In this document: in pieces, positions 7,898 through 17,260 of the stretch | Layout of the letters: each line of letters opens with the position of its first letter | Numbering within the stretch: position 1 is the stretch's first letter | DNA from: Leptolyngbya boryana PCC 6306 | Lineage (GTDB): Bacteria; Cyanobacteriota; Cyanobacteriia; Leptolyngbyales; Leptolyngbyaceae | DNA: 64,000 nucleotides | Assembly: GCF_000353285.1 (NCBI RefSeq) | Contig: NZ_KB731324.1 | Span: 1,940,577 to 2,004,576, forward strand | Direction: 5' to 3' | The notes under the pieces: model-generated | Told to the model about the DNA's origin: nothing | The model's database searches: none | Seen by the model: only the letters and a program-made list of their open reading frames with translations | Translations under genes and position numbers: made by a program

Positions 7898-10800
7898 ATG
7901 CCAACTTCGTACAACTTTGAATTTCTAGCGGTTCACGATCGTCAACTGGTTCGGCTCGGTGCGTTAGCCGAGCAGTATTTTCCGACTGACCCAAACACTT
8001 GTCTGATCAAGCTCCGGCAGTTTGGCGAATTACTGGCAGAGCTCGTCGCAGCGAAAGCGGGTTTATACGAGCCAGAGTTGCGGCAAGTTGATTTACTCAG
8101 GCGGTTGCGCGATCAGGGCATTTTGCGTGGAGATGTTGATCGCTTATTTCACGAATTGCGAATTGAGGGAAACAAGGCGACTCATGGTTTAGAGGGCAAT
8201 GAGCGCACAGCATTAAGCTGCTTGAGATATGCGCGTTGGCTTGGAACCTGGTTTCATCGCACGTTCACGAAAAATCCGGCTTTTGATCCTGGCCCATTTT
8301 TACCGCCGCCCAATCCAGTTCGAGAAACCGAAGCTCTCAAAACGGAGTTAGAACGGCTGCGTCAAGAGATTCAGCAGGGTGAAGCTGCGATCGCTGCCGC
8401 GCAATTGGCAGCACAAACGGAAACGGAACGACGGATTGCGGCGGAAACATTAGCCACGGAAATTGAGGCACAGCGTCAAGCTGTGGAAGCGCATCTAAAA
8501 AAGATTCAGGAAGATGCGAAGCAGCAATCTCAGCAAGTGCTTCAACAAACCGTTGAACAGGCACAGAGCGCCGAAGTGACGATCGTGCTCGATGAGAGAG
8601 AAACCCGACGATTGATCGATCAGCAGTTACGGCGTGCGGGATGGGAGGTCGATTCAGAAGAATTAACCTATGCAAAGGGGACGCGGCCGCAGAAAGGACA
8701 GCACATCGCGATCTCTGAGTATCCTACCCGTGGGGGACGAGCCGACTATGCGTTGTTTGTCGGGCTGCAAATTGTGGCAGTTGTGGAAGCGAAGCGGCAA
8801 AGCACTGATGTTGCGGAAGGGGCACTGAACCAAGCCAAGCGATATAGTCGGGGGTTTGAAGCAAGAGATGGAATTCTTTCGAGCGGAACGTGGGGTGAGT
8901 ATCATGTCCCATTTGTGTTCGCTACGAACGGACGACCGTTTTTGCAGCAGATTCAGACGAAGAGCGGGATTTGGTTTTGTGACTTGCGCCGCCCAAGTAA
9001 TCTACGATGTCCATTACAAACTTGGTACTCGCCTCAAGGCTTAATCGATGCACTGGCTCAAGATGTGGATGAAGCTCATATCAAACTCAGTCAAGAAGGC
9101 TTCAACTATGGTTTAGAGCTGCGAGACTATCAAATCCGAGCCATCCACTCGGTCGAGGCAGCTTTAGCCACAGGAGCGCGAAAATTGCTCGTGGCAATGG
9201 CAACCGGGACCGGAAAAACTAAGACTTGTATTGCGCTGGTTTATCGCCTGCTCAAAGCAAAGCGATTTCGTCGGATTTTGTTTTTGGTGGATCGGACTGC
9301 ACTTGGAGAACAGACTGAGAATGCGTTCAAAGAGTCTCGAATGGAGAATTTGCAGACCTTCACGGATATTTTTGACCTTAAAACGCTCAAAGATACTGAA
9401 CCGGATCGAGATACTAAGGTTCACGTCGCCACGGTACAAAGTTTAGTCAAACGTATTCTTTATCCGACGGATGAAAGTGCTGTCCCAACCGCAGATCAAT
9501 ACGATTGCATCGTGGTCGATGAGTGTCATCGCGGATATTTGCTCGATCGTGAATTGAGCGACGAAGAAATCGAGTTTCGGGATTTCGACGATTATGTCTC
9601 GAAATATCGTCGAGTTTTAGAGCAGTTTGATGCCGTTAAGATTGGGCTAACTGCAACTCCTGCATTACATACAACGCAAATTTTTGGTGATCCGGTCTAT
9701 ACCTATAGCTATCGAGAAGCGGTGATCGATGGCTGGCTGATTGATCATGAACCTCCGTTTCGGATTCGGACGGCGTTGTCGGAAGATGGCATGGTCTGGA
9801 AACCCGGCGATCGTATGGAATTTTTTAATCCTCAAACGGGTGAACTTGATTTGGTTCATGCTCCCGATGAGGTGAGGCTGGAGATTGAGCAGTTTAATAA
9901 ACAGGTTGTGACTGAGGAATTTAATCGGGTGGTGTGTGAGGCGATCGCGCCCTATCTTGATCCGGCACTGCCTGAAAAGACGTTGATTTTCTGTGTCACG
10001 GATGATCATGCCGATATCGTTGTGCGGCAACTCCGTAAAGCCCTCGCTGACCAGTATGGTAGCGTCGATGACGAGGCAGTGCAAAAAATTACCGGGAAAG
10101 CAGATAAGCCATCGCAATGGATTCGGCGCTTTCGCAATGAGGTTTACCCAAAAGTGGCAGTCACAGTCGATTTATTGACAACCGGGATTGATGTGCCTTC
10201 GATCTGTAATTTGGTGTTTATTCGGCGGGTGAACTCACGAATTCTGTATGAGCAGATGTTAGGACGAGCAACCCGTCTTTGTGACGGTAAAGAGGTGTTT
10301 CGGATTTTCGACGCGGTAGATTTGTACACGGCGATTGCGCCTGTTTCGTCGATGAAACCGATAGCAGTTGATCCTAAGCTTTCCTTCACGCAATTGGTCA
10401 ATGAAATCGGTACAGTTCAATCAATTGCTGCTGTTGAAAGCATCCTAGATCAACTGCTTGCCAAACTTCAGCGTAAGCGGCGACATCTCAGTGAAACGCA
10501 GCTATCGCAGTTGGAAGCGATTGCAGGTGTTCCTGTTGCAGATTTGGTGGGCTATCTCAAACAGCAAAAGCCGGATGAATTAAGAGCTTGGTTTGAGCAG
10601 CGTCAAAGCATTGGAGAAATTCTCGATCGTAAAGATGGCGGAGTTAAGCCAATTCTGATTTCTTATCACGCGGATGAGCTGCGGGGAATCGAGCGAGGTT
10701 ATGGTACGGCAGAACGTCCCCAAGACTATCTAGAAAGTTTTCGCGCTTTCTTGTTGGACAATCTCAACAAGGTTCCAGCCTTGATTGTGGTGACGCAACG

Positions 10801-11224
10801 TCCACGGGATTTGACGCGATCGCAACTCAAAGAGATTCGATTCTTACTGGATTCTGAAGGCTACACGGAGAAAAACTTACAAGTTGCATGGCAAGAGACG
10901 ACGAATGAAGATATTGCAGCTTCGATTATTGGCTTTATTCGTCAGGCAGCTTTAGGAGATGCGCTAATTCCTTACAGTGAGCGAGTCGATCGCGCCATGC
11001 GGAAGATTCTTGCCAGTCGGAGTTGGACACCGCCCCAGCGTCGGTGGCTGGAGCGGATTGGGAAGCAACTTAAGGTTGAAGTGATTGTCGATCGCGAGAG
11101 TTTCGATCAAGGCGCATTTAAAGCCGATGGCGGTGGGTTTGAGCGATTGAATAAGATGTTTAACGGACAGCTAGATGAGATTGTCGTCGAGATTCGCGAG
11201 CAGCTTTGGGAAGACGTGAGTTAG
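7898..11224 (+). CDS. hsdR: Type I restriction enzyme, R subunit (ATP-dependent translocase/nuclease)
   Basis: At 1108 aa this is the restriction and motor subunit. An N-terminal DUF4145/HEPN-like region (1-130) and a coiled coil (about 145-220) precede the PD-(D/E)XK nuclease (RADYALFVGLQIVAVVEAKR, EAK near 298). The superfamily 2 helicase follows, with Walker A ATGTGKT (435-441), DECHRG (about 541) and LTATP. The C-terminal region matches the EcoEI-type R subunit. HsdR cuts DNA after translocation by the R2M2S complex when the target is unmethylated. Gene order R-X-M-TA-TA-S is unusual. The 177-bp leader holds no other gene. Confidence 0.93.
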   Translation: MPTSYNFEFLAVHDRQLVRLGALAEQYFPTDPNTCLIKLRQFGELLAELVAAKAGLYEPELRQVDLLRRLRDQGILRGDVDRLFHELRIEGNKATHGLEGNERTALSCLRYARWLGTWFHRTFTKNPAFDPGPFLPPPNPVRETEALKTELERLRQEIQQGEAAIAAAQLAAQTETERRIAAETLATEIEAQRQAVEAHLKKIQEDAKQQSQQVLQQTVEQAQSAEVTIVLDERETRRLIDQQLRRAGWEVDSEELTYAKGTRPQKGQHIAISEYPTRGGRADYALFVGLQIVAVVEAKRQSTDVAEGALNQAKRYSRGFEARDGILSSGTWGEYHVPFVFATNGRPFLQQIQTKSGIWFCDLRRPSNLRCPLQTWYSPQGLIDALAQDVDEAHIKLSQEGFNYGLELRDYQIRAIHSVEAALATGARKLLVAMATGTGKTKTCIALVYRLLKAKRFRRILFLVDRTALGEQTENAFKESRMENLQTFTDIFDLKTLKDTEPDRDTKVHVATVQSLVKRILYPTDESAVPTADQYDCIVVDECHRGYLLDRELSDEEIEFRDFDDYVSKYRRVLEQFDAVKIGLTATPALHTTQIFGDPVYTYSYREAVIDGWLIDHEPPFRIRTALSEDGMVWKPGDRMEFFNPQTGELDLVHAPDEVRLEIEQFNKQVVTEEFNRVVCEAIAPYLDPALPEKTLIFCVTDDHADIVVRQLRKALADQYGSVDDEAVQKITGKADKPSQWIRRFRNEVYPKVAVTVDLLTTGIDVPSICNLVFIRRVNSRILYEQMLGRATRLCDGKEVFRIFDAVDLYTAIAPVSSMKPIAVDPKLSFTQLVNEIGTVQSIAAVESILDQLLAKLQRKRRHLSETQLSQLEAIAGVPVADLVGYLKQQKPDELRAWFEQRQSIGEILDRKDGGVKPILISYHADELRGIERGYGTAERPQDYLESFRAFLLDNLNKVPALIVVTQRPRDLTRSQLKEIRFLLDSEGYTEKNLQVAWQETTNEDIAASIIGFIRQAALGDALIPYSERVDRAMRKILASRSWTPPQRRWLERIGKQLKVEVIVDRESFDQGAFKADGGGFERLNKMFNGQLDEIVVEIREQLWEDVS

Positions 11225-11264
11225 GGCTGACTTGCAGTAGGTTTCAGAATGTGTGGGGGTTACG

Positions 11265-12401
11265 ATGAGCGCAGGAATATTTGTGATTCAAGAGAACGGG
11301 CAACTGGTTGAGATGGCAGAACGAGCGTATGACTCAGAGGCATTGCTCCAGGAACTGCTTGAGAAATATCCAAACCTGCTGGCCGGGGATCAAATTAACA
11401 GTGGTGAGCCGAGACGCTGGCTTTTGATCTCTCGCGAAATGGGAGTTCCATTTGAAGAAGCGGGTGCAGGGCGTTGGTTTGTGGATCACTTATTTCTTGA
11501 TCAAGATGGAATTCTCACCCTGGTCGAGGTGAAGCGGAGCAGCGATACCCGAATTCGGCGTGAAGTGGTTGGACAGATGCTGGATTATGCCGCGAATGGC
11601 GTTGTTCATTGGACGGCTGAGAGAATCCGTGCCAGCTTTGAGGCGAACTGCCAAACCCAAGCCCAAGAACCAGAGGAAGTTTTAGCAGAATTTCTCGATG
11701 GTGATGCTGATACAGAGAAGTTTTGGCAACAGGTTGCAACTAATCTCCAAATCGGCAAAATCAGAATGCTATTCGTCGCAGATCAAATTCCACTAGAGCT
11801 TCAGCGTGTAGTGGAATTTTTGAACGTGCAAATGAATCCGGCAGAAGTTCTCGCTGTTGAAATCAAGCAGTTTGTGGGAGAAGGGCTGAAAACGTTGGTG
11901 CCTAGAGTAATTGGACAGACGGTGGAAGCTCAAAAGAATAAGACTTTAACGAGTTCTGCAAGCCGACAGTGGGATGAAGCCTCTTTTCGTCAAGCACTGG
12001 AATCGAGGCAAGGAGGAACAGAACTGGCTGAAATTGCTGATAAACTCCTGGACTGGGCGCGACGAAAAGAACTCTATCTGTGGCGAGGCAAAGGGTCGAA
12101 ATATGGTTCAGTGATGCCGATTTTGAGCCATCGCGGGGTAGATTATCAGCTTTTTTCAATTTGGACGACAGGATCGATCGAGATCGGGTTTCAGTATCTC
12201 CAAAATAAGCATCCGTTTGATGTCGAGAGTAAGCGTGTAGAGCTTTTAACTCGACTGAATGAGATCGAAGGAATTTCTCTGCCTGAATCGGTGATTACGA
12301 AACGTCCTTCGCTGCCATTAGCAGTGCTCAAGCCCGAAGCGAGTTTGCAACAGTTCTTGGCAGTATTTGATTGGGTGATCGATCAGGTTAAGTTAGATTA
12401 A
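11265..12401 (+). CDS. Accessory protein with PD-(D/E)XK nuclease motif in the hsd locus
   Basis: A protein of about 378 aa between hsdR and hsdM. D74 in FVDHLFLDQDG and E88-V-K90 in LVEVKRS form the D...ExK core of the PD-(D/E)XK nuclease fold, followed by the helix VVGQMLDYAANG. The C-terminal third (about 240-378) carries RRKELYLWRGKG and DYQLFSIWTTGSIEIGFQYL, a separate domain I cannot name. A GTG 12 nt upstream is in frame, but the ATG at 11265 is better placed after GGGGG. It may be a second nuclease of the system or a NucS/DUF91-like repair-type enzyme. Confidence 0.7.
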   Translation: MSAGIFVIQENGQLVEMAERAYDSEALLQELLEKYPNLLAGDQINSGEPRRWLLISREMGVPFEEAGAGRWFVDHLFLDQDGILTLVEVKRSSDTRIRREVVGQMLDYAANGVVHWTAERIRASFEANCQTQAQEPEEVLAEFLDGDADTEKFWQQVATNLQIGKIRMLFVADQIPLELQRVVEFLNVQMNPAEVLAVEIKQFVGEGLKTLVPRVIGQTVEAQKNKTLTSSASRQWDEASFRQALESRQGGTELAEIADKLLDWARRKELYLWRGKGSKYGSVMPILSHRGVDYQLFSIWTTGSIEIGFQYLQNKHPFDVESKRVELLTRLNEIEGISLPESVITKRPSLPLAVLKPEASLQQFLAVFDWVIDQVKLD

Positions 12402-12496
12402 ATCGGATGTACTAATTTGATTGACGCTTGACTCAAGCTGGTTTTGGCGTACTCTGGATAGGTTCGATATTTCACCGAGATCGTTCGTGATTTCTC

Positions 12497-13963
12497 ATGA
12501 CTGCAACCACTGATATTGGTCAAAAGCTTTGGACTCTCTGTGACTCTCTACGAGACGATGGCATCACGTATTTGCAGTACGTCACGGAATTGACCTACCT
12601 GCTGTTTCTCAAGATGATGCAGGAGACGGAGAACGATCATCAGTTGCCTGAAGGGTATCGGTGGGCGGATTTGGTCGGCAAAAATGGCGTGGAGCAATTG
12701 GAGTTTTATCGATCGCTCCTGCTTCATCTCGGTTCAAAAGATTCCTCAAAGCGAGTGCAATCCATTTTCGCGAATGCTCAAACTGCTCTGAAACAACCTC
12801 GAATTCTCAAGAAGCTTGTTCAGAGTATGGATGAAATTGACTGGTATTCTGCAAAGCGGGAAGGATTAGGCGATTTGTATGAGAACTTACTCGAAAAGAA
12901 CGCCAGTGAGAAAAAGTCAGGAGCGGGACAGTATTTTACGCCGAGACCGTTGATCGATTCGATGGTGGCGCTGATTCAGCCGCAAGTGGGAGAACTGGTG
13001 CAAGATCCGGCGGCGGGGACGGGTGGGTTTTTGATTGCTGCGGATCGCTTCGTTAAAGAACAGACGGACGAGCTTTACGATCTGCCTCAAGAACTGCAAG
13101 ATTTTCAGCGGCAGCAGGCGTTTTACGGCATTGAGTTGGTGCAGGATGCTCATCGGTTGTTGCTGATGAATTTGATGCTGCATGGAATTGAAGGGGATGT
13201 GGCGTTGGGCGATACGCTTTCTTCAGATGGGCAGAGATTGAAACGGGCAAATGTGATTTTGACGAATCCGCCGTTTGGGACGAAGAAGGGAGGCGGGCTG
13301 CCGTCACGGGATGACTTTACCTATGCAACTTCCAACAAGCAGTTGGCATTTTTGCAGCATATTTATCGATCGCTGAAGCCCGGAGGACGTGCCGCAGTGG
13401 TGTTGCCGGATAACGTGCTATTTGAAGATAAGCAAGGTCGATCGATTCGAGCGGATTTGATGGATAAGTGCAATTTGCATACGATTTTGCGCTTGCCGAC
13501 GGGGATTTTTTACGCGCAGGGTGTGAAGACAAATGTGCTGTTTTTCCAGCGTGGGACGACTGAGAAGGGCAACACGCAGTCAGTCTGGATCTATGACATG
13601 CGGACGAATATGCCGAGCTTTGGGAAGCGGATTCCGTTGACGCGGGATCATTTTCAGGAGTTTGAGCAGTGTTACGGAACTGACCCGAATGGTCAGAGTG
13701 AGCGGATTGATCAAGGCGAGACGGGGCGGTTTCGCTGCTTTACGCGAGAGGCGATCGCGAAACGGGGCGATAACTTAGATATTTCTTGGCTGCGGGATGA
13801 GAGTTTGCAGTCGGATGAGTTGCAAGAGCCAGAAGTGATTGCGGCGGAGATTTTGGAGCGGTTACAGGTGGCAACGAAGGAGATGGAAGCGCTGATGGTG
13901 TTGCTGGAAGGGGAGGAAGCGGCAGAGGCGGTGACGGCTTCGGTTGGGTTGCCGCTGCTTTAA
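12497..13963 (+). CDS. hsdM: Type I restriction-modification methyltransferase subunit
   Basis: A 488 aa N6-adenine methyltransferase. The N-terminal HsdM helical domain (LWTLCDSLRDDGITYLQYVTELTYLLFLKMM) is followed by the SAM-binding DPAAGTGGFLIAA (about 169-181) and the catalytic NPPFGTKKGG (257 onward). GAGQYFTPRPLI is typical of the family. It methylates adenine in the two halves of the HsdS target and is required for both modification and restriction. The next start is 27 nt downstream, so it is probably cotranscribed with the toxin-antitoxin genes. Confidence 0.93.
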   Translation: MTATTDIGQKLWTLCDSLRDDGITYLQYVTELTYLLFLKMMQETENDHQLPEGYRWADLVGKNGVEQLEFYRSLLLHLGSKDSSKRVQSIFANAQTALKQPRILKKLVQSMDEIDWYSAKREGLGDLYENLLEKNASEKKSGAGQYFTPRPLIDSMVALIQPQVGELVQDPAAGTGGFLIAADRFVKEQTDELYDLPQELQDFQRQQAFYGIELVQDAHRLLLMNLMLHGIEGDVALGDTLSSDGQRLKRANVILTNPPFGTKKGGGLPSRDDFTYATSNKQLAFLQHIYRSLKPGGRAAVVLPDNVLFEDKQGRSIRADLMDKCNLHTILRLPTGIFYAQGVKTNVLFFQRGTTEKGNTQSVWIYDMRTNMPSFGKRIPLTRDHFQEFEQCYGTDPNGQSERIDQGETGRFRCFTREAIAKRGDNLDISWLRDESLQSDELQEPEVIAAEILERLQVATKEMEALMVLLEGEEAAEAVTASVGLPLL

Positions 13964-13990
13964 GATCAAGTTAGGCAAGCAGGAGGATTC

Positions 13991-14344
13991 ATGAGCGTTG
14001 AGCAGACGATCGATTTAAATCGGATTTTGCACGATCGCTTAAAGGTGTCGCAGGATGCGATCGCCCAGTTTTGTCGGCGCTGGAAAGTTACTGAGTTTGC
14101 ATTGTTTGGGTCGGTGCTGCGGGATGATTTTCGGGTAGAGGGCGAAGATCGCAGCGACATTGATGTTTTAGTGGTATTTGACCAAAATTCGGGGTGGAAT
14201 CTGTTCGATGTGATGAATATGCAGCGAGAGCTAGAAGGATTGCTCGATCGAAAAGTGGATTTGCTTGAGAAACAACAGTTAAAAAACCCTTATCGGCGAA
14301 ATAATATTTTGAAGTCGCATCGGGTAGTTTATGCAGGCGAATGA
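13991..14344 (+). CDS. mntA: MntA-type nucleotidyltransferase antitoxin, first copy
   Basis: A 117 aa minimal nucleotidyltransferase. FGSVLRDDF...SDIDVLVVFD is the GS...DxD signature that binds Mg-ATP. In characterised MntA/HepT systems this enzyme adenylylates a tyrosine of the HEPN toxin and so silences it. The preceding AGGAGG is 6 nt from the ATG. It overlaps the HEPN gene by 14 bp, consistent with translational coupling. Confidence 0.85.
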   Translation: MSVEQTIDLNRILHDRLKVSQDAIAQFCRRWKVTEFALFGSVLRDDFRVEGEDRSDIDVLVVFDQNSGWNLFDVMNMQRELEGLLDRKVDLLEKQQLKNPYRRNNILKSHRVVYAGE

Positions 14345-14681
14345 ACGGGATATTGCAGATCTGTGGGACATGGCGCAGACGATTCGACGAATTCAAGAAT
14401 TTAGCGCGGGCAGCACATTGGGGGACTACTTGAATAGTGCTTTACTACAAAGCGCGATCAAGCGTCAGTTTGAGGTTTTAGGAGAGGCAGCACGACGAAT
14501 TTCACCGGATTTTCAGCAGGCGCACCCGGAGATTGATTGGAGAAATATTATTGGTCTAAGAAATGTGATTGCTCATCGGTATGAACAGGTGATCCAGGAG
14601 AGACTTTGGAATAATATTGAAGCGATTTTGCCAGATTTGTTAGTACAGGTTGAATCGTTGTTGCCGCCATTGGAGGAGTAG
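14331..14681 (+). CDS. hepT: HepT-type HEPN RNase toxin, first copy
   Basis: A 116 aa all-helical HEPN domain. RNVIAHRY is the RX4HXY catalytic motif of HepT ribonucleases, with the final tyrosine the known site of AMP addition by the partner. QFEVLGEAARRIS and DWRNIIGLRN are typical helices. It is paired with the nucleotidyltransferase immediately upstream. Confidence 0.85.
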   Translation: MQANERDIADLWDMAQTIRRIQEFSAGSTLGDYLNSALLQSAIKRQFEVLGEAARRISPDFQQAHPEIDWRNIIGLRNVIAHRYEQVIQERLWNNIEAILPDLLVQVESLLPPLEE

Positions 14682-14701
14682 GGATGTGAGGGGAAAATGT
14701 T

Positions 14702-14995
14702 ATGAAGTCAATTGAGGAAATTCGACAAGTTCTGAGGGAAAGTAAGCCGCTCTTGCGGGATCAGTATCGAGTGACTGAGGTGGGGATTTTTGGATCTTAT
14801 GCGCGGGGTGAGCAGACTGAGACGAGTGATGTGGATGTGCTGATCGATTATGAGGAAGCTCCAACGCTGTTTAAGTTGGTTGAATTGCGGGGCTTTTTGA
14901 GTGAGTTGATGGGTGTGAAGGTCGATGTGGTGACGAAGCATGGGATGAAACCACGGATTCGAGAACGAGTGTTGTCAGAAGTGATTTTTGTATGA
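14702..14995 (+). CDS. mntA: MntA-type nucleotidyltransferase antitoxin, second copy
   Basis: A 97 aa minimal nucleotidyltransferase with GIFGSYARGEQTETSDVDVLI, the GS...DxD signature. It begins 20 nt after the first HepT gene and overlaps the second HepT start by 4 bp (ATGA). It is only distantly similar to the first copy, so this is a second, independent module and not a recent duplication. Confidence 0.85.
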   Translation: MKSIEEIRQVLRESKPLLRDQYRVTEVGIFGSYARGEQTETSDVDVLIDYEEAPTLFKLVELRGFLSELMGVKVDVVTKHGMKPRIRERVLSEVIFV

Positions 14996-15336
14996 CGGGT
15001 CGATCTCTGTCTGAGTTTTTGCAGGATATTTTGGACACGATCTCAGAGATCGAGAACTTTACAGCAGGGGTTGAGTTTGAAGCGTTTCAAGCAAACCGAG
15101 AAAAGATTTTAGCGGTTGTGAAGTTGATCGAGATTTTGGGCGAAGCGGTGAAGAAGATCCCGGATGAGGTTCGGAATCGGTATCCTGAGATTCCTTGGAA
15201 ATCGATCGCGGGAATGCGCGATATTTTGGTGCATGAATATTGGGGGATTGATGTTAACGTGATTTGGGCAACGGTTCAGGAAGGTTTGCCACCGTTGAAA
15301 GTTGTGATTATTGAGATTGTTAGTAGCGATGAGTGA
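14992..15336 (+). CDS. hepT: HepT-type HEPN RNase toxin, second copy
   Basis: A 114 aa HEPN protein with the RX4HXY motif RDILVHEY and the usual VVKLIEILGEAVKKIP helix. The start is coupled to the MntA stop. Its own 3' end overlaps the hsdS start by 8 bp, so toxin and specificity subunit are likely translated from one mRNA. Confidence 0.85.
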   Translation: MTGRSLSEFLQDILDTISEIENFTAGVEFEAFQANREKILAVVKLIEILGEAVKKIPDEVRNRYPEIPWKSIAGMRDILVHEYWGIDVNVIWATVQEGLPPLKVVIIEIVSSDE

Positions 15337-16813
15337 TGAATTAATCGAATTACCTGAAGGTTGGCAGTGGGTGGAAATAAGAGATATTTTATCGATTACT
15401 TCGGGTGAAGCATTCAAGAAGAAAGATTATTCCTCATTCGGTACAAAATTACTTCAAATAGCTAATGTTTCTTTTGGCAAAATTACTTGGGAGCAGCAGA
15501 ACTTTTTACCACAAGACATTGCACTGCAATATCCAGAGATTTTTTTGAAGCAGAATGACATAGTAATGGCACTAAATAGACCAATCCTCGACGGTCTATT
15601 AAAAATAGCTTGTCTTAAGGAAGAAGATTTACCTGCAATACTTTATCAGCGAGTAGCCTGCTTCAGACTTTTCGTAGAGGAGATGAAAGAATATTTCTTT
15701 CACTATTCCATGTCTCCCTCATTTATTCAGATGATTTGCGATAACTTACAAGGATCAGATCAACCATATATCAATACCAGTGTCTTGCCGGGCTTAAAAG
15801 TTCCGCTTGCTCCGATCGCTGAACAAAAACGCATCGTTGCCAAAATTGAGGAGCTTCGATCGAAGACCCAAAAAGCGCGAGAAGCACTGGAAGCGGTACC
15901 GCAGATGTGCGATCGCTTCCGTCAATCCGTCCTAGCTGCTGCCTTCCGAGGGGACTTGACCGCCGATTGGCGCGAAGAAAATCCTGATGTTGAACCTGCA
16001 CAGGCTTTATTAGAGAAGACTAGAGTACAGTGTAAACAACAAATTAAAAAATTTGCAAAAGATTCTACTCCGCTCACTGTAGAAGAGTTACCAACCATTC
16101 CCGCTTCATGGCAATGGATTCGTTTCAAAGAAATAATGACTGCGTTTCGCTCTGGCTCTACAGAAGTACCTCAAGATAATTTCACAAAGTATCCAATCTT
16201 AAGATCGAGTAGTGTTAGACCAGGAAAAGTTGACCTTCAAGACATACGTTTTCTAACTCAGCAGCAGAGTACAAATGCTGATAATTACCTCTGTGAAGGT
16301 GATCTATTGTTCACTCGGCTGAGCGGAAGCTTAGACTATGTGGCTAATTGTGCAGTAGTACGCAACTTAAGTGGAGCAGAAATTCAATATCCAGATCGTC
16401 TTTTTTGTGCAAAGTTAGTTGATCAGGCATATGTTGATTACAGCGAACTCTGTTTTGTTAATCCGGTTGTTCGAGAAGTTATTACTAGACGGGCTAAATC
16501 ATCTGCTGGGCATCAGCGTGTTTCAATGAGTGACATCGCCGAAGCTCCTATTCCATTCGCCCCCTTAGAAGAACAGAAAGAAATAGTAAAGCAAATTCAT
16601 TCGCTATTTGGAGTTATCGATCGTATTCAACAACAATACGAAGATGCAAAAGCGCGGCTTGAGAAGCTCGATCGAGCCATTCTTGCCAAAGCCTTTCGCG
16701 GTGAACTTGTGCCGCAAGATCCCGATGATGAGCCTGCGTCGGTATTGCTTGATCGGATTCGGCAAGAGCGGGCGAAAGTGAGCGATCGTAAATCAACCAA
16801 ACGCAAACGGTAA
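15329..16813 (+). CDS. hsdS: Type I restriction-modification specificity subunit
   Basis: A 494 aa protein with two target recognition domains. TRD1 (about 1-155) starts ELIELPEGWQWVEI; the first conserved spacer APIAEQKRIVAKIEELRSK leads to a coiled coil. TRD2 (about 245-430) starts with the matching EELPTIPASWQWIRF, and a second spacer APLEEQKEIVKQIHSLF follows. Repeats around AAFRGDLTADW and KAFRGELVPQD are characteristic. ATG at 15329 was chosen because the aligned motif begins there and it couples to the upstream stop. Both TRDs have lower HIP1 density than hsdM, as expected for exchanged domains. Confidence 0.92.
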   Translation: MSDELIELPEGWQWVEIRDILSITSGEAFKKKDYSSFGTKLLQIANVSFGKITWEQQNFLPQDIALQYPEIFLKQNDIVMALNRPILDGLLKIACLKEEDLPAILYQRVACFRLFVEEMKEYFFHYSMSPSFIQMICDNLQGSDQPYINTSVLPGLKVPLAPIAEQKRIVAKIEELRSKTQKAREALEAVPQMCDRFRQSVLAAAFRGDLTADWREENPDVEPAQALLEKTRVQCKQQIKKFAKDSTPLTVEELPTIPASWQWIRFKEIMTAFRSGSTEVPQDNFTKYPILRSSSVRPGKVDLQDIRFLTQQQSTNADNYLCEGDLLFTRLSGSLDYVANCAVVRNLSGAEIQYPDRLFCAKLVDQAYVDYSELCFVNPVVREVITRRAKSSAGHQRVSMSDIAEAPIPFAPLEEQKEIVKQIHSLFGVIDRIQQQYEDAKARLEKLDRAILAKAFRGELVPQDPDDEPASVLLDRIRQERAKVSDRKSTKRKR

Positions 16814-16866
16814 AATTAGGAAAGAGATCGTTGTGCTGTATGGATTTTTAGACTGGAGAACGCATC

Positions 16867-17133
16867 ATGAGTACCGAAGAGCAACTCCTAGAATATTGGC
16901 GCAAACTCCCGTCTGATGCTCAGCATCAAGTTTTGGAATTTACGCGATCGCTTCAGACTGAAGACAATTCACCAGACTTAGGCGCGCCTGAGCATCTCAC
17001 CATTCGATCGCGTGAGCATCTCGATCAACTCCTTCAAGAAGGACTCGAAAGCGGCGACTCGATCGAAGTCACCGACGACTGGTGGGCGCAAAAACGCGAT
17101 CTCCTCTTTAGAAATACATCCGCAACCTGCTGA
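16867..17133 (+). CDS. Small antitoxin-like protein
   Basis: An 88 aa protein with the N-terminal pattern LLEYWRKLPSDAQHQVLEF of DUF2281-type antitoxins. A ParD-like segment follows (REHLDQLLQEGLESGDSIEVTDDWW). Its last residues (LFRNTSATC) look like a new tail created where the following toxin gene was deleted. The gene follows hsdS by 50 bp. Confidence 0.65.
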   Translation: MSTEEQLLEYWRKLPSDAQHQVLEFTRSLQTEDNSPDLGAPEHLTIRSREHLDQLLQEGLESGDSIEVTDDWWAQKRDLLFRNTSATC

Positions 17134-17206
17134 TACCGTGCTTGAAATGATTCGTGTCCTTCATGCAGCACAGGCTCTCGATCGTCTTTTGGAAGATCTT
17201 GATTGA
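17132..17206 (+). pseudogene. C-terminal stub of a ParE/RelE-type toxin
   Basis: The 24-residue frame DTVLEMIRVLHAAQALDR then LLEDLD resembles the last strand and helix of ParE-family toxins (..V.I.RVLH..RDI..LL). It begins within the antitoxin stop and has no body, so the toxin appears to have lost all but its 3' end by deletion. Confidence 0.5.
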
Positions 17207-17260
17207 GAGGAGCGATCGTAAATCAGCCAAACAGAGACGGTGAAGCCGATTTTAAGCGAA

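Noticed and set aside
16817-16824. TAGGAAAG before the antitoxin gene as a motif copy
   Set aside because: Spacing is 50 nt, the second half does not match, and it lies outside the prophage.
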